Source: Amycolatopsis sp. NBC_01480
Lineage (GTDB): Bacteria; Actinomycetota; Actinomycetes; Mycobacteriales; Pseudonocardiaceae
Direction: 5' to 3'
Assembly: GCF_036227205.1 (NCBI RefSeq)
Contig: NZ_CP109442.1
Span: 248,001 to 312,000, forward strand
Length of the DNA: 64,000 nt
Positions 44,025-53,132 of this stretch are shown piece by piece (the stretch's first letter is position 1; each line of letters opens with the position of its first letter). The notes under the pieces are model-generated. The model saw only the letters and a list, made by a program, of their open reading frames with translations. It did not search any database and was not told where the DNA came from. The position numbers and the translations under genes are program-made.

Positions 44025-44414
44025 ATGGTCTTCTCTTCCCTCGCTCCGATCGCCGCATGCATGCTGGGCCTCAGCAGTGTCGCCAGTGGTGTCGCCTCGC
44101 CGGCGTCCACTGTGCCGTCGTCGATCCTCCGGCTGAGCACGCACGAAACCTCCGGCCGGATCGCGGCCACTTCGCTGACCTGCCAGCCGACCGGCGGCAG
44201 CCACCCGAAGCGCGACGCCGCGTGCGCCGCGCTGATCGCCGCGGACGGCGACTTCGCCCGGATCAAGCCGCGGCTGCAGCGCTGCACGATGCTGTACGCG
44301 CCGGTGGACGTGTCCGCCGTCGGCACCTGGGCGGGCAAGCCGGTGTCGTTCCACACGACTTACCCGAACAAGTGCATGGCGGACGCCCAGTCCGCCGGCG
44401 TTTTCGCCTTCTAG
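44025..44414 (+). CDS. Secreted subtilisin inhibitor-like (SSI) protein
   Basis: A 129-residue protein with a signal peptide (about 1-25), then an SSI domain. Cysteines 53/67 and 87/117 match the two SSI disulfides. The reactive-site loop CTMLYAPV (87-94) aligns with CPMVYDPV of SSI, predicting P1 Met89 and P1' Leu90, suited to subtilisin- or chymotrypsin-like proteases. No ribosome-binding site is seen near the ATG. A 46-nt inverted repeat follows its stop by two bases. Confidence 0.88.
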   Translation: MVFSSLAPIAACMLGLSSVASGVASPASTVPSSILRLSTHETSGRIAATSLTCQPTGGSHPKRDAACAALIAADGDFARIKPRLQRCTMLYAPVDVSAVGTWAGKPVSFHTTYPNKCMADAQSAGVFAF

Positions 44415-44416
44415 GA

Positions 44417-44462
44417 CTCGTGAGTGTTTGTGACGGTTCTAACCGTCACAAACACTCACGAG
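44417..44462. repeat. 46-nt perfect inverted repeat, family copy 2 (between convergent SSI and DUF4153 genes)
   Basis: Perfect 22-base arms with centre CT; same arm ends as copy 1 (CTCGTGAGTGTT, GACGGTT), with a TTG/CAA variation that is compensated on both arms. It lies two bases after the SSI stop and two bases before the convergent stop, like a bidirectional terminator. Confidence 0.9.
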
Positions 44463-44464
44463 TT

Positions 44465-46057
44465 CTAACCGCAGTCCACCGCAGACAGGCGGACCGCCCG
44501 CGCACTGGCCCGGCTGAGATTCCAGCCGGGCCAGCTGTCGTCCGGCAGGTCCCGCAGCACCGGGCGGAGCACGCAGCCGGCGTCCGGCAGCCGCTGCGCC
44601 ACCACGGGCACGATGTCGGTGGAAAACCCGCCCAGGTAACGGGTGTCGAGCGGCTTCCCCTGCGCGGCCCGGTCGATGTTGGCCCCGGCGATCAACGCCT
44701 CCGGATCGGCCACGGCCAGCGCGAGCAGCGCGGCCGCCGCGGTGGCGATCGCGGCCCGCGGCAGCCAGGCCGAGCGCAGCCGCACCAGTGAAACACCGAC
44801 CAGCAGGAACACGCAGCCGAGCCAGATCTCACAGACCTCCACCAGCAGCCGCAGCACGGTGAAGCCGTACGCCTCCTGGTACGTCCACATGCGACTCAGC
44901 GCGGACAGCACGAGGACCAGGCTCAACGCGGCGAGCGCGCCGAGCAGGATCCGCTGGCCGATCCGGTCGCCCTTGAGCTCACGCGGCCCCCAGCGCAGGG
45001 CTGCGGAGATGATGCCGAGCGTCAGGACCGTGCACGCGCACAGCTGCCAGAAACCGCCGCGGGCGTACTCGGCGGAGGTCAGGCCGCCGGTGCGGAGCAC
45101 GTAATCCTTGCCCCCGAACAAAACCGCGATCCGGACGCCGACAAAGCCGGCGAACAGCACCACCAGCGTGGCGAGCGGGAGTGTCCACAGCAGACGGTCA
45201 CCCTGCGCGGTCCGCGGCCCGTCCGCGGCCGGGAACGGCGGCGAAGCGAGCAGGTAACACGCGCCGGTGACGCCGAACAGCGCGACGCAGAACAGGAAAC
45301 CCCAGCGGAAGATCGTGCCGGCCCCCAGGTCCGGCACGATCTCCCCGACGAAGTGCGCGAAGGCCGCGTCCGCGCTGGTCAGCAGCGGCAGGAAGACCAC
45401 GACCACCGCGACGGCGGCGAGCACGGCGCCGAACACCCGCCCGCGCTGCCGTCCGGACCCGCGCAGCCCGCGGGCCACCCACGGGATCGACCCGAAGGCC
45501 TCGATCGGGACCGCGAGCACGTCGTAGAACGTGGTGTTCATGGTGCGCCGCCCGACCACCGCGAGCGACCCGGTGACCACCGCGGCGAGTCCGCAAAGGA
45601 TGAACAGCCAGCCGGACGCCCGCACCGCCCCCACGGCCAGCAGCGCCAGCGAAAGCGCGGCCCACCCCGCACTGGCCCGGGTGAAATGCCGGGGCGCGTC
45701 ACGCGGGCGCGCCCGCCGGTCCACCGCGAAGATCGCCCCGGCCAGCACCGCGGCGGTCAGCACCCAGCCGATCCCGGGCCGGTCCAGCGGCACCACCACC
45801 GCGGCCACCAGCCCGGCCGCCCCCGCGGCGGGCAGCACCGCCGACGCCATCGGCACCACCTCGGACTTCGGCGGTGTCACCGGCAGCATCAGCACCGGGA
45901 CCTGCGCTTTCGGCAACCCCGGCGCGCCGGGTTCCACGGACTCCTGCGTCTTGGCGGCTTGCAGCACGGACTCGGCCCAGCCCCGCGCGGCGCCCTCGGC
46001 CCCCGGCGGGACAGCGTGCGCCGGACGGCGGGTGGATTCCGGATCTGTTTCGGACAA
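44465..46057 (-). CDS. DUF4153/DUF4173-type polytopic membrane protein
   Basis: A 530-residue protein with about ten to twelve membrane helices after a Pro/Ala-rich cytoplasmic N-terminus of about 65 residues. The YGFTVLRLLVEVCEIW segment and the RMWTYQEAYG block before it are characteristic of the DUF4153/4173 group. TTG at 46057 has GCAGGA upstream; frames reaching 46249 are less likely. The function is unknown. These proteins often sit beside two-component systems, as here (kinase gene ends at 46170). Confidence 0.75.
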   Translation of the reverse strand: MSETDPESTRRPAHAVPPGAEGAARGWAESVLQAAKTQESVEPGAPGLPKAQVPVLMLPVTPPKSEVVPMASAVLPAAGAAGLVAAVVVPLDRPGIGWVLTAAVLAGAIFAVDRRARPRDAPRHFTRASAGWAALSLALLAVGAVRASGWLFILCGLAAVVTGSLAVVGRRTMNTTFYDVLAVPIEAFGSIPWVARGLRGSGRQRGRVFGAVLAAVAVVVVFLPLLTSADAAFAHFVGEIVPDLGAGTIFRWGFLFCVALFGVTGACYLLASPPFPAADGPRTAQGDRLLWTLPLATLVVLFAGFVGVRIAVLFGGKDYVLRTGGLTSAEYARGGFWQLCACTVLTLGIISAALRWGPRELKGDRIGQRILLGALAALSLVLVLSALSRMWTYQEAYGFTVLRLLVEVCEIWLGCVFLLVGVSLVRLRSAWLPRAAIATAAAALLALAVADPEALIAGANIDRAAQGKPLDTRYLGGFSTDIVPVVAQRLPDAGCVLRPVLRDLPDDSWPGWNLSRASARAVRLSAVDCG

Positions 46058-46169
46058 GATTTCCTGCCTTTCTCCACAACGAACACCCGCTGCGCCGATT
46101 CGGGCAGCGTTGTTCGCCTTAGCAAATGTCAGGACGGCAGAGCGGACAAACCCCAGCGGGGCAGCGAAG

Positions 46170-47267
46170 TCAGGCGGGCAGCGTGACCCGGATCCGGCAG
46201 CCCTCCGCGCCGGCCGCGCCAGGCTCCGGCGAAACCCCTTCCGCGCCAACGGAAACCGGGTCGGAAGTCAGGGCGGGCGTCTCCGGCGCGACGACCGCGA
46301 TCGAGCCGCCGTGCAGTTCCACCACCCAGCGGGCGATGGCCAGGCCGAGGCCCGTGCCGCCGCCGCCGGCGCGTTCACCGCGGGTGAAGCGTTCGAAGAC
46401 ACGCGCGCGGTCCGCCGGCGGGATGCCCGGGCCCTCGTCGCGGACCTCGATGTGGGCCACGCCCGTATCGACCACCGCGCGGACCTCCACCGAACCGCCC
46501 GCGGGACCGTGCCGGGCGGCGTTCTCCAGCAGGTTCACCACCACCTGGTACAGCCGCGCGCGGTCCGCGGTCACGGCCGCGCCCGGCGGCGAAACCGACA
46601 CGTCGAACCGCACGCCCCGGCCGGTCGAGGCGGCCATCGCCTCGGCTTCGACCGCGACCTCGGCGAGCAGTTCCGCCAGGTCCACCCGGGCCAGGTCCAG
46701 CGACAGCGTGCCGCCGTCGATGCGCGAGAGGTCCAGCAGCTCCGTGACCAGGCGCCCCAGCCGTTCGGTCTGGTGCAGCGCCGTGCGCAGGGTGGCCGGG
46801 TCCGGCGAGGCGACGCCGTCCACCAGGTTCTCCAGCACCCCGTTCAACGCGGTGATCGGCGTCCGCAGCTCGTGCGACACGTTCGCGATCAGCTCGCGGC
46901 GCTGCTGGTCGGCGGTGGCGAGGTCGGCCGCCATCTGGTTGAACGCGTGGGCCAGGGAGCCCACCTCGTCCCGGGCGGTGGCGCGGACGCGGCGGGTGTA
47001 GTCGCCCTTCGCCATCGCGCGCGCCGCGGCCGTCATCTCGCGCAGCGGGCGGGTCATGCCGTGGGCCAGGATCTGCGAGGTGAGCAGCGCGATCAGCATC
47101 GCCGTGACCGTGGTCTTCGGCGGCAGCCAGCCGATCCGCCAGTTGAAGAACCCGAACGCGATCCCGCCCGAGGCGAGCAGCAGGATGGCCAGCTTGAGCT
47201 TGATCGACCGGATCGGGTCGAGCGGGCGCGGCAGCAGGTCCACGAGCTTGCCCAGGAACACCCTCAT
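46170..47267 (-). CDS. Sensor histidine kinase, HAMP-HisKA-HATPase type
   Basis: A 365-residue kinase. Two membrane helices (about 25-70) with almost no periplasmic loop are followed by HAMP, the H-box LIANVSHELRTPITAL, N-box VVVNLLENAARHG, and DEGPGIPP and GTGLGLAIARW ATP-binding motifs. The short loop implies sensing within the membrane. ATG at 47267 overlaps the response-regulator stop by 4 bp. Confidence 0.94.
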   Translation of the reverse strand: MRVFLGKLVDLLPRPLDPIRSIKLKLAILLLASGGIAFGFFNWRIGWLPPKTTVTAMLIALLTSQILAHGMTRPLREMTAAARAMAKGDYTRRVRATARDEVGSLAHAFNQMAADLATADQQRRELIANVSHELRTPITALNGVLENLVDGVASPDPATLRTALHQTERLGRLVTELLDLSRIDGGTLSLDLARVDLAELLAEVAVEAEAMAASTGRGVRFDVSVSPPGAAVTADRARLYQVVVNLLENAARHGPAGGSVEVRAVVDTGVAHIEVRDEGPGIPPADRARVFERFTRGERAGGGGTGLGLAIARWVVELHGGSIAVVAPETPALTSDPVSVGAEGVSPEPGAAGAEGCRIRVTLPA

Positions 47268-47959
47268 ACCGGTACCTCCAGCGCGTAGCCCACCCCGTGC
47301 ACGGTCCGGATCAGGTCGGCGCCGAGCTTGCGCCGCAACGCCTTGATGTGGCTGTCGACCGCGCGCGTGGTGGCGCTGCCGGCGTGCACGTCCCAGTCCC
47401 ACACCTCGGCCAGCAGCCGTTCGCGCGGCTGCACCGAGCGCGGCCGTCGCGCGAAGTGCACCAGCAGGTCGAACTCGATGGGCGTGAGCTGCGCGGGCTC
47501 CCCGCCGCGGGTCACCCGGCGCTCGTCGATGTCGATCTCCAGGTCGCCCAGCACGATCCGCTCCGGCCCGCGCTGGGCGGCCGAGCGCTCGATACGCCGC
47601 AGCAGGGCGTGCACCCGCGCGGTGAGCACGCGCAGGGAAAACGGCTTCGTCAGGTAGTCGTCGGCGCCGACGCCCAGCCCGACCAGCAGGTCGGTCTCGT
47701 CGGCGCGCGCGGTGAGCATCAGCACCGGCACCGGCCGCCGCGCCTGGATCCGGCGGCACACCTCGAGCCCGTCGAACCCGGGCAGCATCACGTCGAGCAC
47801 CACCAGGTCCGGGCCGCTCGCGGCCTCGGCCGCCACCGCGGCCGGCCCGTCGTGCGCCAGCTCCACGGTGAACCCCTCGGCCCGCAGCCGGGCGGCGATC
47901 GACGCGGCGATCGTGAGGTCGTCCTCGACGACCAGCACCCGCCGTCCCCCTCTGTCCAT
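47264..47959 (-). CDS. OmpR/PhoB family response regulator
   Basis: A 231-residue regulator. The receiver domain has acidic pair VEDD, phospho-acceptor LVVLDVMLPGFDG, LTAR and KPF. The C-terminal winged helix has LTPIEFDLLVHFARRP and RAVDSHIKALRRKLG. ATG at 47959, (M)DRGGRRVLVVEDD, is used; a longer frame to 48043 adds residues unrelated to the family. It is coupled to the downstream kinase gene. The DUF4153 gene further on may be a target. Confidence 0.94.
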   Translation of the reverse strand: MDRGGRRVLVVEDDLTIAASIAARLRAEGFTVELAHDGPAAVAAEAASGPDLVVLDVMLPGFDGLEVCRRIQARRPVPVLMLTARADETDLLVGLGVGADDYLTKPFSLRVLTARVHALLRRIERSAAQRGPERIVLGDLEIDIDERRVTRGGEPAQLTPIEFDLLVHFARRPRSVQPRERLLAEVWDWDVHAGSATTRAVDSHIKALRRKLGADLIRTVHGVGYALEVPV

Positions 47960-48188
47960 GCCGACGACTCTAGGGAACCACCGTGGAGGCCATCCGGGTG
48001 AGCTGTGGAGATCCTGTGGAGAACCTGGCCGTGTTTCGCTCACTTTGCGCCGACGCTACCGGCGGATTGTGACCCAGGTCATGCACCGTCGGGGCCGTTC
48101 GCGCAATCGACAGACTGCGCCGAGGGCAGCCGATCGGTGAACAGTCTGCATATGCCACCCGCGCGCACCCGGCGCGCAGGATTCCGCA

Positions 48189-49730
48189 ATGGAGCCGACC
48201 TCACAGGTGCACGCCGACGGGCGGGTGGAACTCGCCGACGTCCGGTCCCTGCACGGCAGCCGGTTCTTCAACGAGGAACTGGCCCCGGTCCCGATCGGGA
48301 AACGGACCTGGAGCACGTACAACTACTTCGCGCTGTGGATGGGGATGGCGCACAACATCCCCAGCTACGCGCTGGCCGCGTCGCTCATCGCGCTCGGCAT
48401 GAACTGGCTGCAGGCGCTCATCACGATCACCATCGGCAACCTCGTGGTGCTCGCCCCGATGCTGCTCAACAGCCACGCCGGCACGAAGTACGGCATCCCG
48501 TTCCCGGTGTTCGCGCGGGCGTTCTACGGCCTGCGCGGCGCCAACCTGGCCGCGCTGCTGCGCGCGTTCATCGCGTGCGGCTGGTTCGGCATCCAGACCT
48601 GGGTGGGCGGCGAGTCGATCTACGTGATCGTCGGCCGCCTCGCCGGGTCCGGCTGGCGCGATTCGACCGTGGTGCTCGGCCAGCACTGGACGCTGTGGCT
48701 GAGCTTCGCCGTGTTCTGGATCGTGCAGATGCTGATCATCTGGCGCGGCATGGACGCGGTCCGGAAGTTCGAGAACTGGACCGCCCCGCTGGTGTCGGTC
48801 GGCTTCCTGATCCTGCTCGGCTACGTGCTGGTGAAGGCGGGCGGTTTCGGCCCGATCCTGGCCGACCCGGGCAAGCTCGGCTGGGGCCCAGGGTTCTGGA
48901 AGGTGTTCGCGCCGTCGCTGATGGCGATGATCGCGTTCTGGTCCACGCTCTCGCTCAACATGCCGGACTTCACCCGCTTCGGCGGCAGCCAGCGCAAGCA
49001 GGTGCGTGGGCAGATCCTCGGCCTGCCCACCACGATGACGTTCATCGCGATCGTGGCCATCCTGACCACCTCCGGCGGGCACGTGCTCTACGGCCAGGAC
49101 ATCTGGGACCCGGCGCAGCTGGCGGACAAGTTCTCCAGCCCGGTCGTGGTCGTCGTCGCGCTAGCCGCGCTGGTGCTGGCGACGATCTCGGCGAACCTCG
49201 CGGCGAACGTGGTCAGCCCGTCCTACGACTTCTCCAACGCCTTCCCCAAGCGCATCACGTTCGCGCTCGGCGGCCTGATCACCGGCGTCGTCGGCATCCT
49301 GATCCAGCCGTGGCGGCTCTACTCCGACCCGAGCATCTACATCTTCGCCTGGCTCGGGTTCTACGGCGGCCTGCTCGGCGCCGTGGCCGGCGTGCTGGTG
49401 GCCGGCTACTGGGTGATCGCCCGGACCGAGCTGAAGCTGAAGGACCTCTACACACCCGATGGAGTGTACTGGTTCGCCGGGGGCTGGAACTGGCGCGCGG
49501 TGGTCGCGACGCTGGTCGGCGCGGTGCTCGCGGTCGGCGGGGCCTACGGCGGCCCCTTCCCCGCGGACGGCCTCATCCCGTTCCTCAAGCCGCTCTACGA
49601 CTACAACTGGGTGGTGGGCCTGGTCGGCGCGTTCGTCGTCTTCGCCCTGCTGTCCCGGTCCAGCACGAAGGAGGAGACAAGTGAGCGACCTGGTCCGAGC
49701 CGGATTGATCCAGCAGCGGTGGACGGGTGA
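48189..49730 (+). CDS. NCS1 family nucleobase/hydantoin:cation symporter
   Basis: A 513-residue protein with 12 expected membrane helices. The NCS1 signatures NYFALWMGMAHNIPSYALAA (helix 1) and SLNMPDFTRF (helix 8 region) are clear, as in Mhp1 and allantoin/uracil permeases. It imports the substrate for the downstream dihydropyrimidinase. Its last 50 bases overlap the beta-ureidopropionase start. A 230-bp gap in front, with no gene, must hold the operon promoter. Confidence 0.93.
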   Translation: MEPTSQVHADGRVELADVRSLHGSRFFNEELAPVPIGKRTWSTYNYFALWMGMAHNIPSYALAASLIALGMNWLQALITITIGNLVVLAPMLLNSHAGTKYGIPFPVFARAFYGLRGANLAALLRAFIACGWFGIQTWVGGESIYVIVGRLAGSGWRDSTVVLGQHWTLWLSFAVFWIVQMLIIWRGMDAVRKFENWTAPLVSVGFLILLGYVLVKAGGFGPILADPGKLGWGPGFWKVFAPSLMAMIAFWSTLSLNMPDFTRFGGSQRKQVRGQILGLPTTMTFIAIVAILTTSGGHVLYGQDIWDPAQLADKFSSPVVVVVALAALVLATISANLAANVVSPSYDFSNAFPKRITFALGGLITGVVGILIQPWRLYSDPSIYIFAWLGFYGGLLGAVAGVLVAGYWVIARTELKLKDLYTPDGVYWFAGGWNWRAVVATLVGAVLAVGGAYGGPFPADGLIPFLKPLYDYNWVVGLVGAFVVFALLSRSSTKEETSERPGPSRIDPAAVDG

Positions 49731-50523
49731 CAAGGAGTCGATGATCGGAGGCGCCGTCGAAGCCATCGGCAAGGCGGCTTCGCAGGGCGCCCAGGTCGTC
49801 TGCCTCCAGGAACTGTTCTACGGCCCGTACTTCTGCCAGATCCAGGACGCCGACTACTACTCCTACACCGAGGGCATCCCGGACGGCCCCACCACGAAGC
49901 TCATGCAGGAGGTGGCCGAGCGCCACGGCGTGGTGCTGGTGGTGCCGATGTACGAGCAGGAGCAGCCCGGCGTCTACTACAACACCGCCGCGGTGATCGA
50001 CGCCGACGGCACCTATCTCGGCAAGCACCGCAAGAACCACATCCCGCAGGTGAAGGGGTTCTGGGAGAAGTTCTACTTCCGGCCCGGCAACCTCGGCTAC
50101 CCGGTGTTCGACACCGCCGTGGGCCGGATCGGCGTGTACATCTGCTACGAGCGGCATTTCCCCGAAGGCTGGCGCGCGCTCGGCCTGGCGGGCGCGAAGA
50201 TCGTGTTCAACCCGTCGGCGACCAGCCGCGGGCTCTCGGAGTACCTGTGGCGCCTGGAGCAGCCCGCGGCCGCCGCGGCGAACGAGTACTTCGTCGGCAC
50301 GATCAACCGCATCGGCGTGGAACCCTTGGGCGACAACGACTTCTACGGCCAGTCCTACTTCGCCGACCCGCGCGGGCAGCTGGTGGGCGAGGCCGCTTCG
50401 GACTCCGAGGAGGAGATCGTCGTCCGCGACCTGGACATGGGCAAGCTCGCCGAGGTGCGCGACCTCTGGGCTTTCTACCGCGACCGCCGCCCGGACAGCT
50501 ACGGCCCCCTGACGGAGGCCTGA
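49681..50523 (+). CDS. Beta-ureidopropionase / N-carbamoyl amidohydrolase (nitrilase superfamily)
   Basis: A 280-residue nitrilase-fold enzyme that hydrolyses N-carbamoyl-beta-alanine to beta-alanine, ammonia and CO2. The Glu-Lys-Cys triad is E44 (CLQELF), K118 (KHRKNHIPQ) and C155 (ICYERHF). GTG at 49681 follows GAAGGAGGAG, and the long overlap with the transporter gene is accepted because of that site. It overlaps the dihydropyrimidinase start by one base. It supplies beta-amino acids whose carbon ends at MmsA. Confidence 0.93.
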   Translation: MSDLVRAGLIQQRWTGDKESMIGGAVEAIGKAASQGAQVVCLQELFYGPYFCQIQDADYYSYTEGIPDGPTTKLMQEVAERHGVVLVVPMYEQEQPGVYYNTAAVIDADGTYLGKHRKNHIPQVKGFWEKFYFRPGNLGYPVFDTAVGRIGVYICYERHFPEGWRALGLAGAKIVFNPSATSRGLSEYLWRLEQPAAAAANEYFVGTINRIGVEPLGDNDFYGQSYFADPRGQLVGEAASDSEEEIVVRDLDMGKLAEVRDLWAFYRDRRPDSYGPLTEA

Positions 50524-51905
50524 TGACCACCCTCATCAAGGGCGGCCAGGTCGTCTCCCCCGCCGGCGCCGTCGAGGCCGACGTGCTCGTGGACGGCGAG
50601 CGCATCACCGCCGTCGCCGCGCCCGGCGTGCTCACCGGCGACGAGACGATCGACGCCACCGGCAAGTACGTGCTGCCCGGCGGGATCGACGCGCACACGC
50701 ACATGGAGATGCCCTTCGGCGGCACGCATTCGGTCGACACCTTCGAGACCGGCACCATCGCCGCGGCCTGGGGCGGCACGACCACGATCATCGACTTCGC
50801 CGTGCAGGCCAAGGGCACCTCACTGCTGTCCACACTGGACAAATGGCACGGCAAGGCGGACGGCAACTGCGCCGTGGACTACGGCTTCCACATGATCGTC
50901 TCGGACGTCAACGACTCCTCGCTCAAGGAGATGCGGGCCTGCGTGGACGCCGGCGTGGGCAGCTTCAAGATGTTCATGGCCTACCCCGGCGTCTTCTACT
51001 CCACCGACGGCGAGATCCTGCGCGGGATGCAGCAGGCGCGCGAAATCGGCGCCACGATCATGATGCACGCGGAGAACGGCATCGCGATCGACGAGCTGGC
51101 CGCACAGGCGTACGCCGCGGGCCGCGTCGACCCGGTGGAGCACGGGCGCACGCGACCGCCGGAGCTGGAGGCCGAGGCGACCTCGCGCGCGATCCGGCTG
51201 GCCGCCGTCACGGGCTCGCCGCTGTACATCGTGCACCTGTCCGCCTCGCAAGCGCTGGCGGCGGTGGCGGAAGCGCGTGACAACGGGCAGAACGTGTTCG
51301 CCGAGACCTGCCCGCAGTACCTGTACTTGTCCATTGAGGACTTGGCGAAGCCCGGCTTCGAAGGCGCGAAGTACGTCGCTTCGCCGCCGCTGCGGGAGAA
51401 GTCGCACCAGGCCGACCTGTGGCGCGGGCTGCGCACCAACGACCTGTCCGTGGTGTCCACCGACCACTGCCCGTTCTGCTTCAAGGACCAGAAGGAGCTG
51501 GGCCGCGGCGACTTCCGGGCGATCCCGAACGGCATGCCCGGCGTCGAGCACCGAATGGACCTGCTGCACCAGGGCGTCGTCGCCGGAGAGCTGTCGCTCG
51601 GCCGCTGGGTCGAGACCTGCTCGGCGACGCCGGCCCGGATGTTCGGGCTGTACCCGCGGAAGGGCGTGATCGCCGCGGGCTCGGACGCGGACATCGTGGT
51701 CTACGACCCGGCGGCCAGGCAGACCCTGTCCGCCGAGACGCACCACATGAACGTGGACTATTCGGCGTACGAGGGATTCGAGCTGACCGGCAAGGTCCAC
51801 ACGGTGCTCTCGCGCGGCCGGGTCGTGGTGTCGCCGGACGGTTTCAGCGGCGGCGCCGGCCACGGGAAGTTCCTGTCCCGCGGCCTCAACCAGTACCTGA
51901 ACTGA
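50523..51905 (+). CDS. hydA: Dihydropyrimidinase (hydantoinase)
   Basis: A 460-residue amidohydrolase that opens dihydrouracil, dihydrothymine or hydantoins. The binuclear metal site is seen: H58 and H60 (DAHTHMEM), the carboxylated Lys149 (VGSFKMFMAYPG), His in MMHAENG and VHLSAS, and Asp in VSTDHCPF. It acts between the pyrimidine reductase step and beta-ureidopropionase. Start ATG and upstream stop overlap (TGATG), so translation is coupled. Confidence 0.95.
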   Translation: MTTLIKGGQVVSPAGAVEADVLVDGERITAVAAPGVLTGDETIDATGKYVLPGGIDAHTHMEMPFGGTHSVDTFETGTIAAAWGGTTTIIDFAVQAKGTSLLSTLDKWHGKADGNCAVDYGFHMIVSDVNDSSLKEMRACVDAGVGSFKMFMAYPGVFYSTDGEILRGMQQAREIGATIMMHAENGIAIDELAAQAYAAGRVDPVEHGRTRPPELEAEATSRAIRLAAVTGSPLYIVHLSASQALAAVAEARDNGQNVFAETCPQYLYLSIEDLAKPGFEGAKYVASPPLREKSHQADLWRGLRTNDLSVVSTDHCPFCFKDQKELGRGDFRAIPNGMPGVEHRMDLLHQGVVAGELSLGRWVETCSATPARMFGLYPRKGVIAAGSDADIVVYDPAARQTLSAETHHMNVDYSAYEGFELTGKVHTVLSRGRVVVSPDGFSGGAGHGKFLSRGLNQYLN

Positions 51906-51916
51906 GGGGCGGAACC

Positions 51917-52915
51917 GTGGACTTCGGGATCGTGCTGCAGACCGACCCGCCGGCGTCCGACGTCGTGCGGCTGATGAAGGCCGCCGAGGGCCAGGGTTTC
52001 CGCTACGGCTGGACGTTCGACTCGGCGGTGCTGTGGCAGGAGCCGTTTGTCGTCTACTCGCGGATCCTGGCGGAGACCTCGTCGCTGGTGGTCGGGCCGA
52101 TGGTGACTTCGCCGGGTACGCGGGGCTGGTCGGTGATGGCGTCGACTTTCGCCACCCTGAACGACATGTACGGCAACCGCACCGTGTGCGGCATCGGGCG
52201 GGGTGACTCGGCGCACCGGGTGGTCGGCAAGCCACCGTCCACATTGGCCACGGTGCGCGACTGCATGCGGGTGGTGAAGGACCTCGCCGAGGGCCGCGAG
52301 GTCACCATGAACGACACGGCCGTGCGCATCCCGTGGGTGCGGAACGGCCGGCTGGAGATGTGGATGGCCGGCTACGGCCCGAAAGCACTGAAGACCGTCG
52401 GCGAACACGCTGACGGCTTCATCCTGCAATGCGCCGACCCGGCCATCGCCCGCTGGACGATCGGCGCAGTCCGCGACGCCGCCCGCGCAGCCGGCCGCGA
52501 CCCCGGCGGCATCACGATCTGCGTCGCCGCCCCCGCGTACGTCGGCGAAGACCTGCCCCACCAGCGCGAGCAACTCCGCTGGTTCGGCGGGATGGTCGGC
52601 AACCACGTCGCGGACCTGGTGTCGCGCTACGGCTCCACCGGCGCGGTCCCCCGCGAACTGACCGACTACATCCGCGAGCGCGAAGGCTACGACTACAGCC
52701 ACCACGGCCGCGCGGGCAACCCGTCCACGGACTTCGTCCCGGACGAGATCGTGGACCGCTTCTGCCTGCTGGGGCCCGCTTCTGCCCATATCGCGCGTCT
52801 GCAGGAACTCGCTGAGCTGGGGGTTGATCAGTTCGCGCTGTATCTGATGCACGATGAGCGGGAAGAGACTTTGGGCGCGTATGGGAGTCAGATCGTGGGG
52901 AAGCTGACGGCTTGA
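51917..52915 (+). CDS. LLM-class F420/flavin-dependent oxidoreductase (TIGR03842-like)
   Basis: A 332-residue luciferase-like TIM-barrel enzyme: N-terminus VDFGIVLQTDPPASDVVRLM, F420/flavin region GPMVTSPGTRG, and MWMAGYGPKALKTVGEHADG. A subgroup of this family is found with dihydropyrimidinase genes. That makes it a candidate for an oxidoreductive step on dihydropyrimidines, though the reaction is unproven. GTG at 51917 follows GAGGGGCGG. The last 40 codons turn G/T-ending. Confidence 0.88.
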   Translation: MDFGIVLQTDPPASDVVRLMKAAEGQGFRYGWTFDSAVLWQEPFVVYSRILAETSSLVVGPMVTSPGTRGWSVMASTFATLNDMYGNRTVCGIGRGDSAHRVVGKPPSTLATVRDCMRVVKDLAEGREVTMNDTAVRIPWVRNGRLEMWMAGYGPKALKTVGEHADGFILQCADPAIARWTIGAVRDAARAAGRDPGGITICVAAPAYVGEDLPHQREQLRWFGGMVGNHVADLVSRYGSTGAVPRELTDYIREREGYDYSHHGRAGNPSTDFVPDEIVDRFCLLGPASAHIARLQELAELGVDQFALYLMHDEREETLGAYGSQIVGKLTA

Positions 52916-52951
52916 CGGATCCGGAACCGCCCCGGGGTCACCTGCCTTGAT

Positions 52952-53006
52952 GCGCCCCCATGTGGCGTTCGGTGCGTCCAACGCACCGAACGCCGCATTG
53001 GGGCGC
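52952..53006. repeat. Long imperfect inverted repeat after the pyrimidine operon
   Basis: Arms of 26 bases run GCGCCCC...GGCGTTCGGTGCGT and ACGCACCGAACGCC...GGGGCGC with a 3-base centre (CCA) and three mismatches near the ATG/CAT part. It lies 36 bases past the LLM stop codon. It may serve as terminator; its length also fits a dispersed palindromic element. Confidence 0.8.
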
Positions 53007-53132
53007 TCTCGGGCCGCGCGCTTGCGGTAAGCCGACAGAAAGTCCCAGCCATCTATACAAACGTGTGAAAGATTCGTACTCTCGCCTCGCCGCCGCTGTC
53101 CTGTCCGCATCGTCGCGACGAGGAGTCCCGTC

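Noticed and set aside
44025..44791. Plus-strand frames continuing over the SSI gene and into the DUF4153 gene
   Set aside because: They run through the 46-nt palindrome and antisense to a better supported membrane-protein gene.
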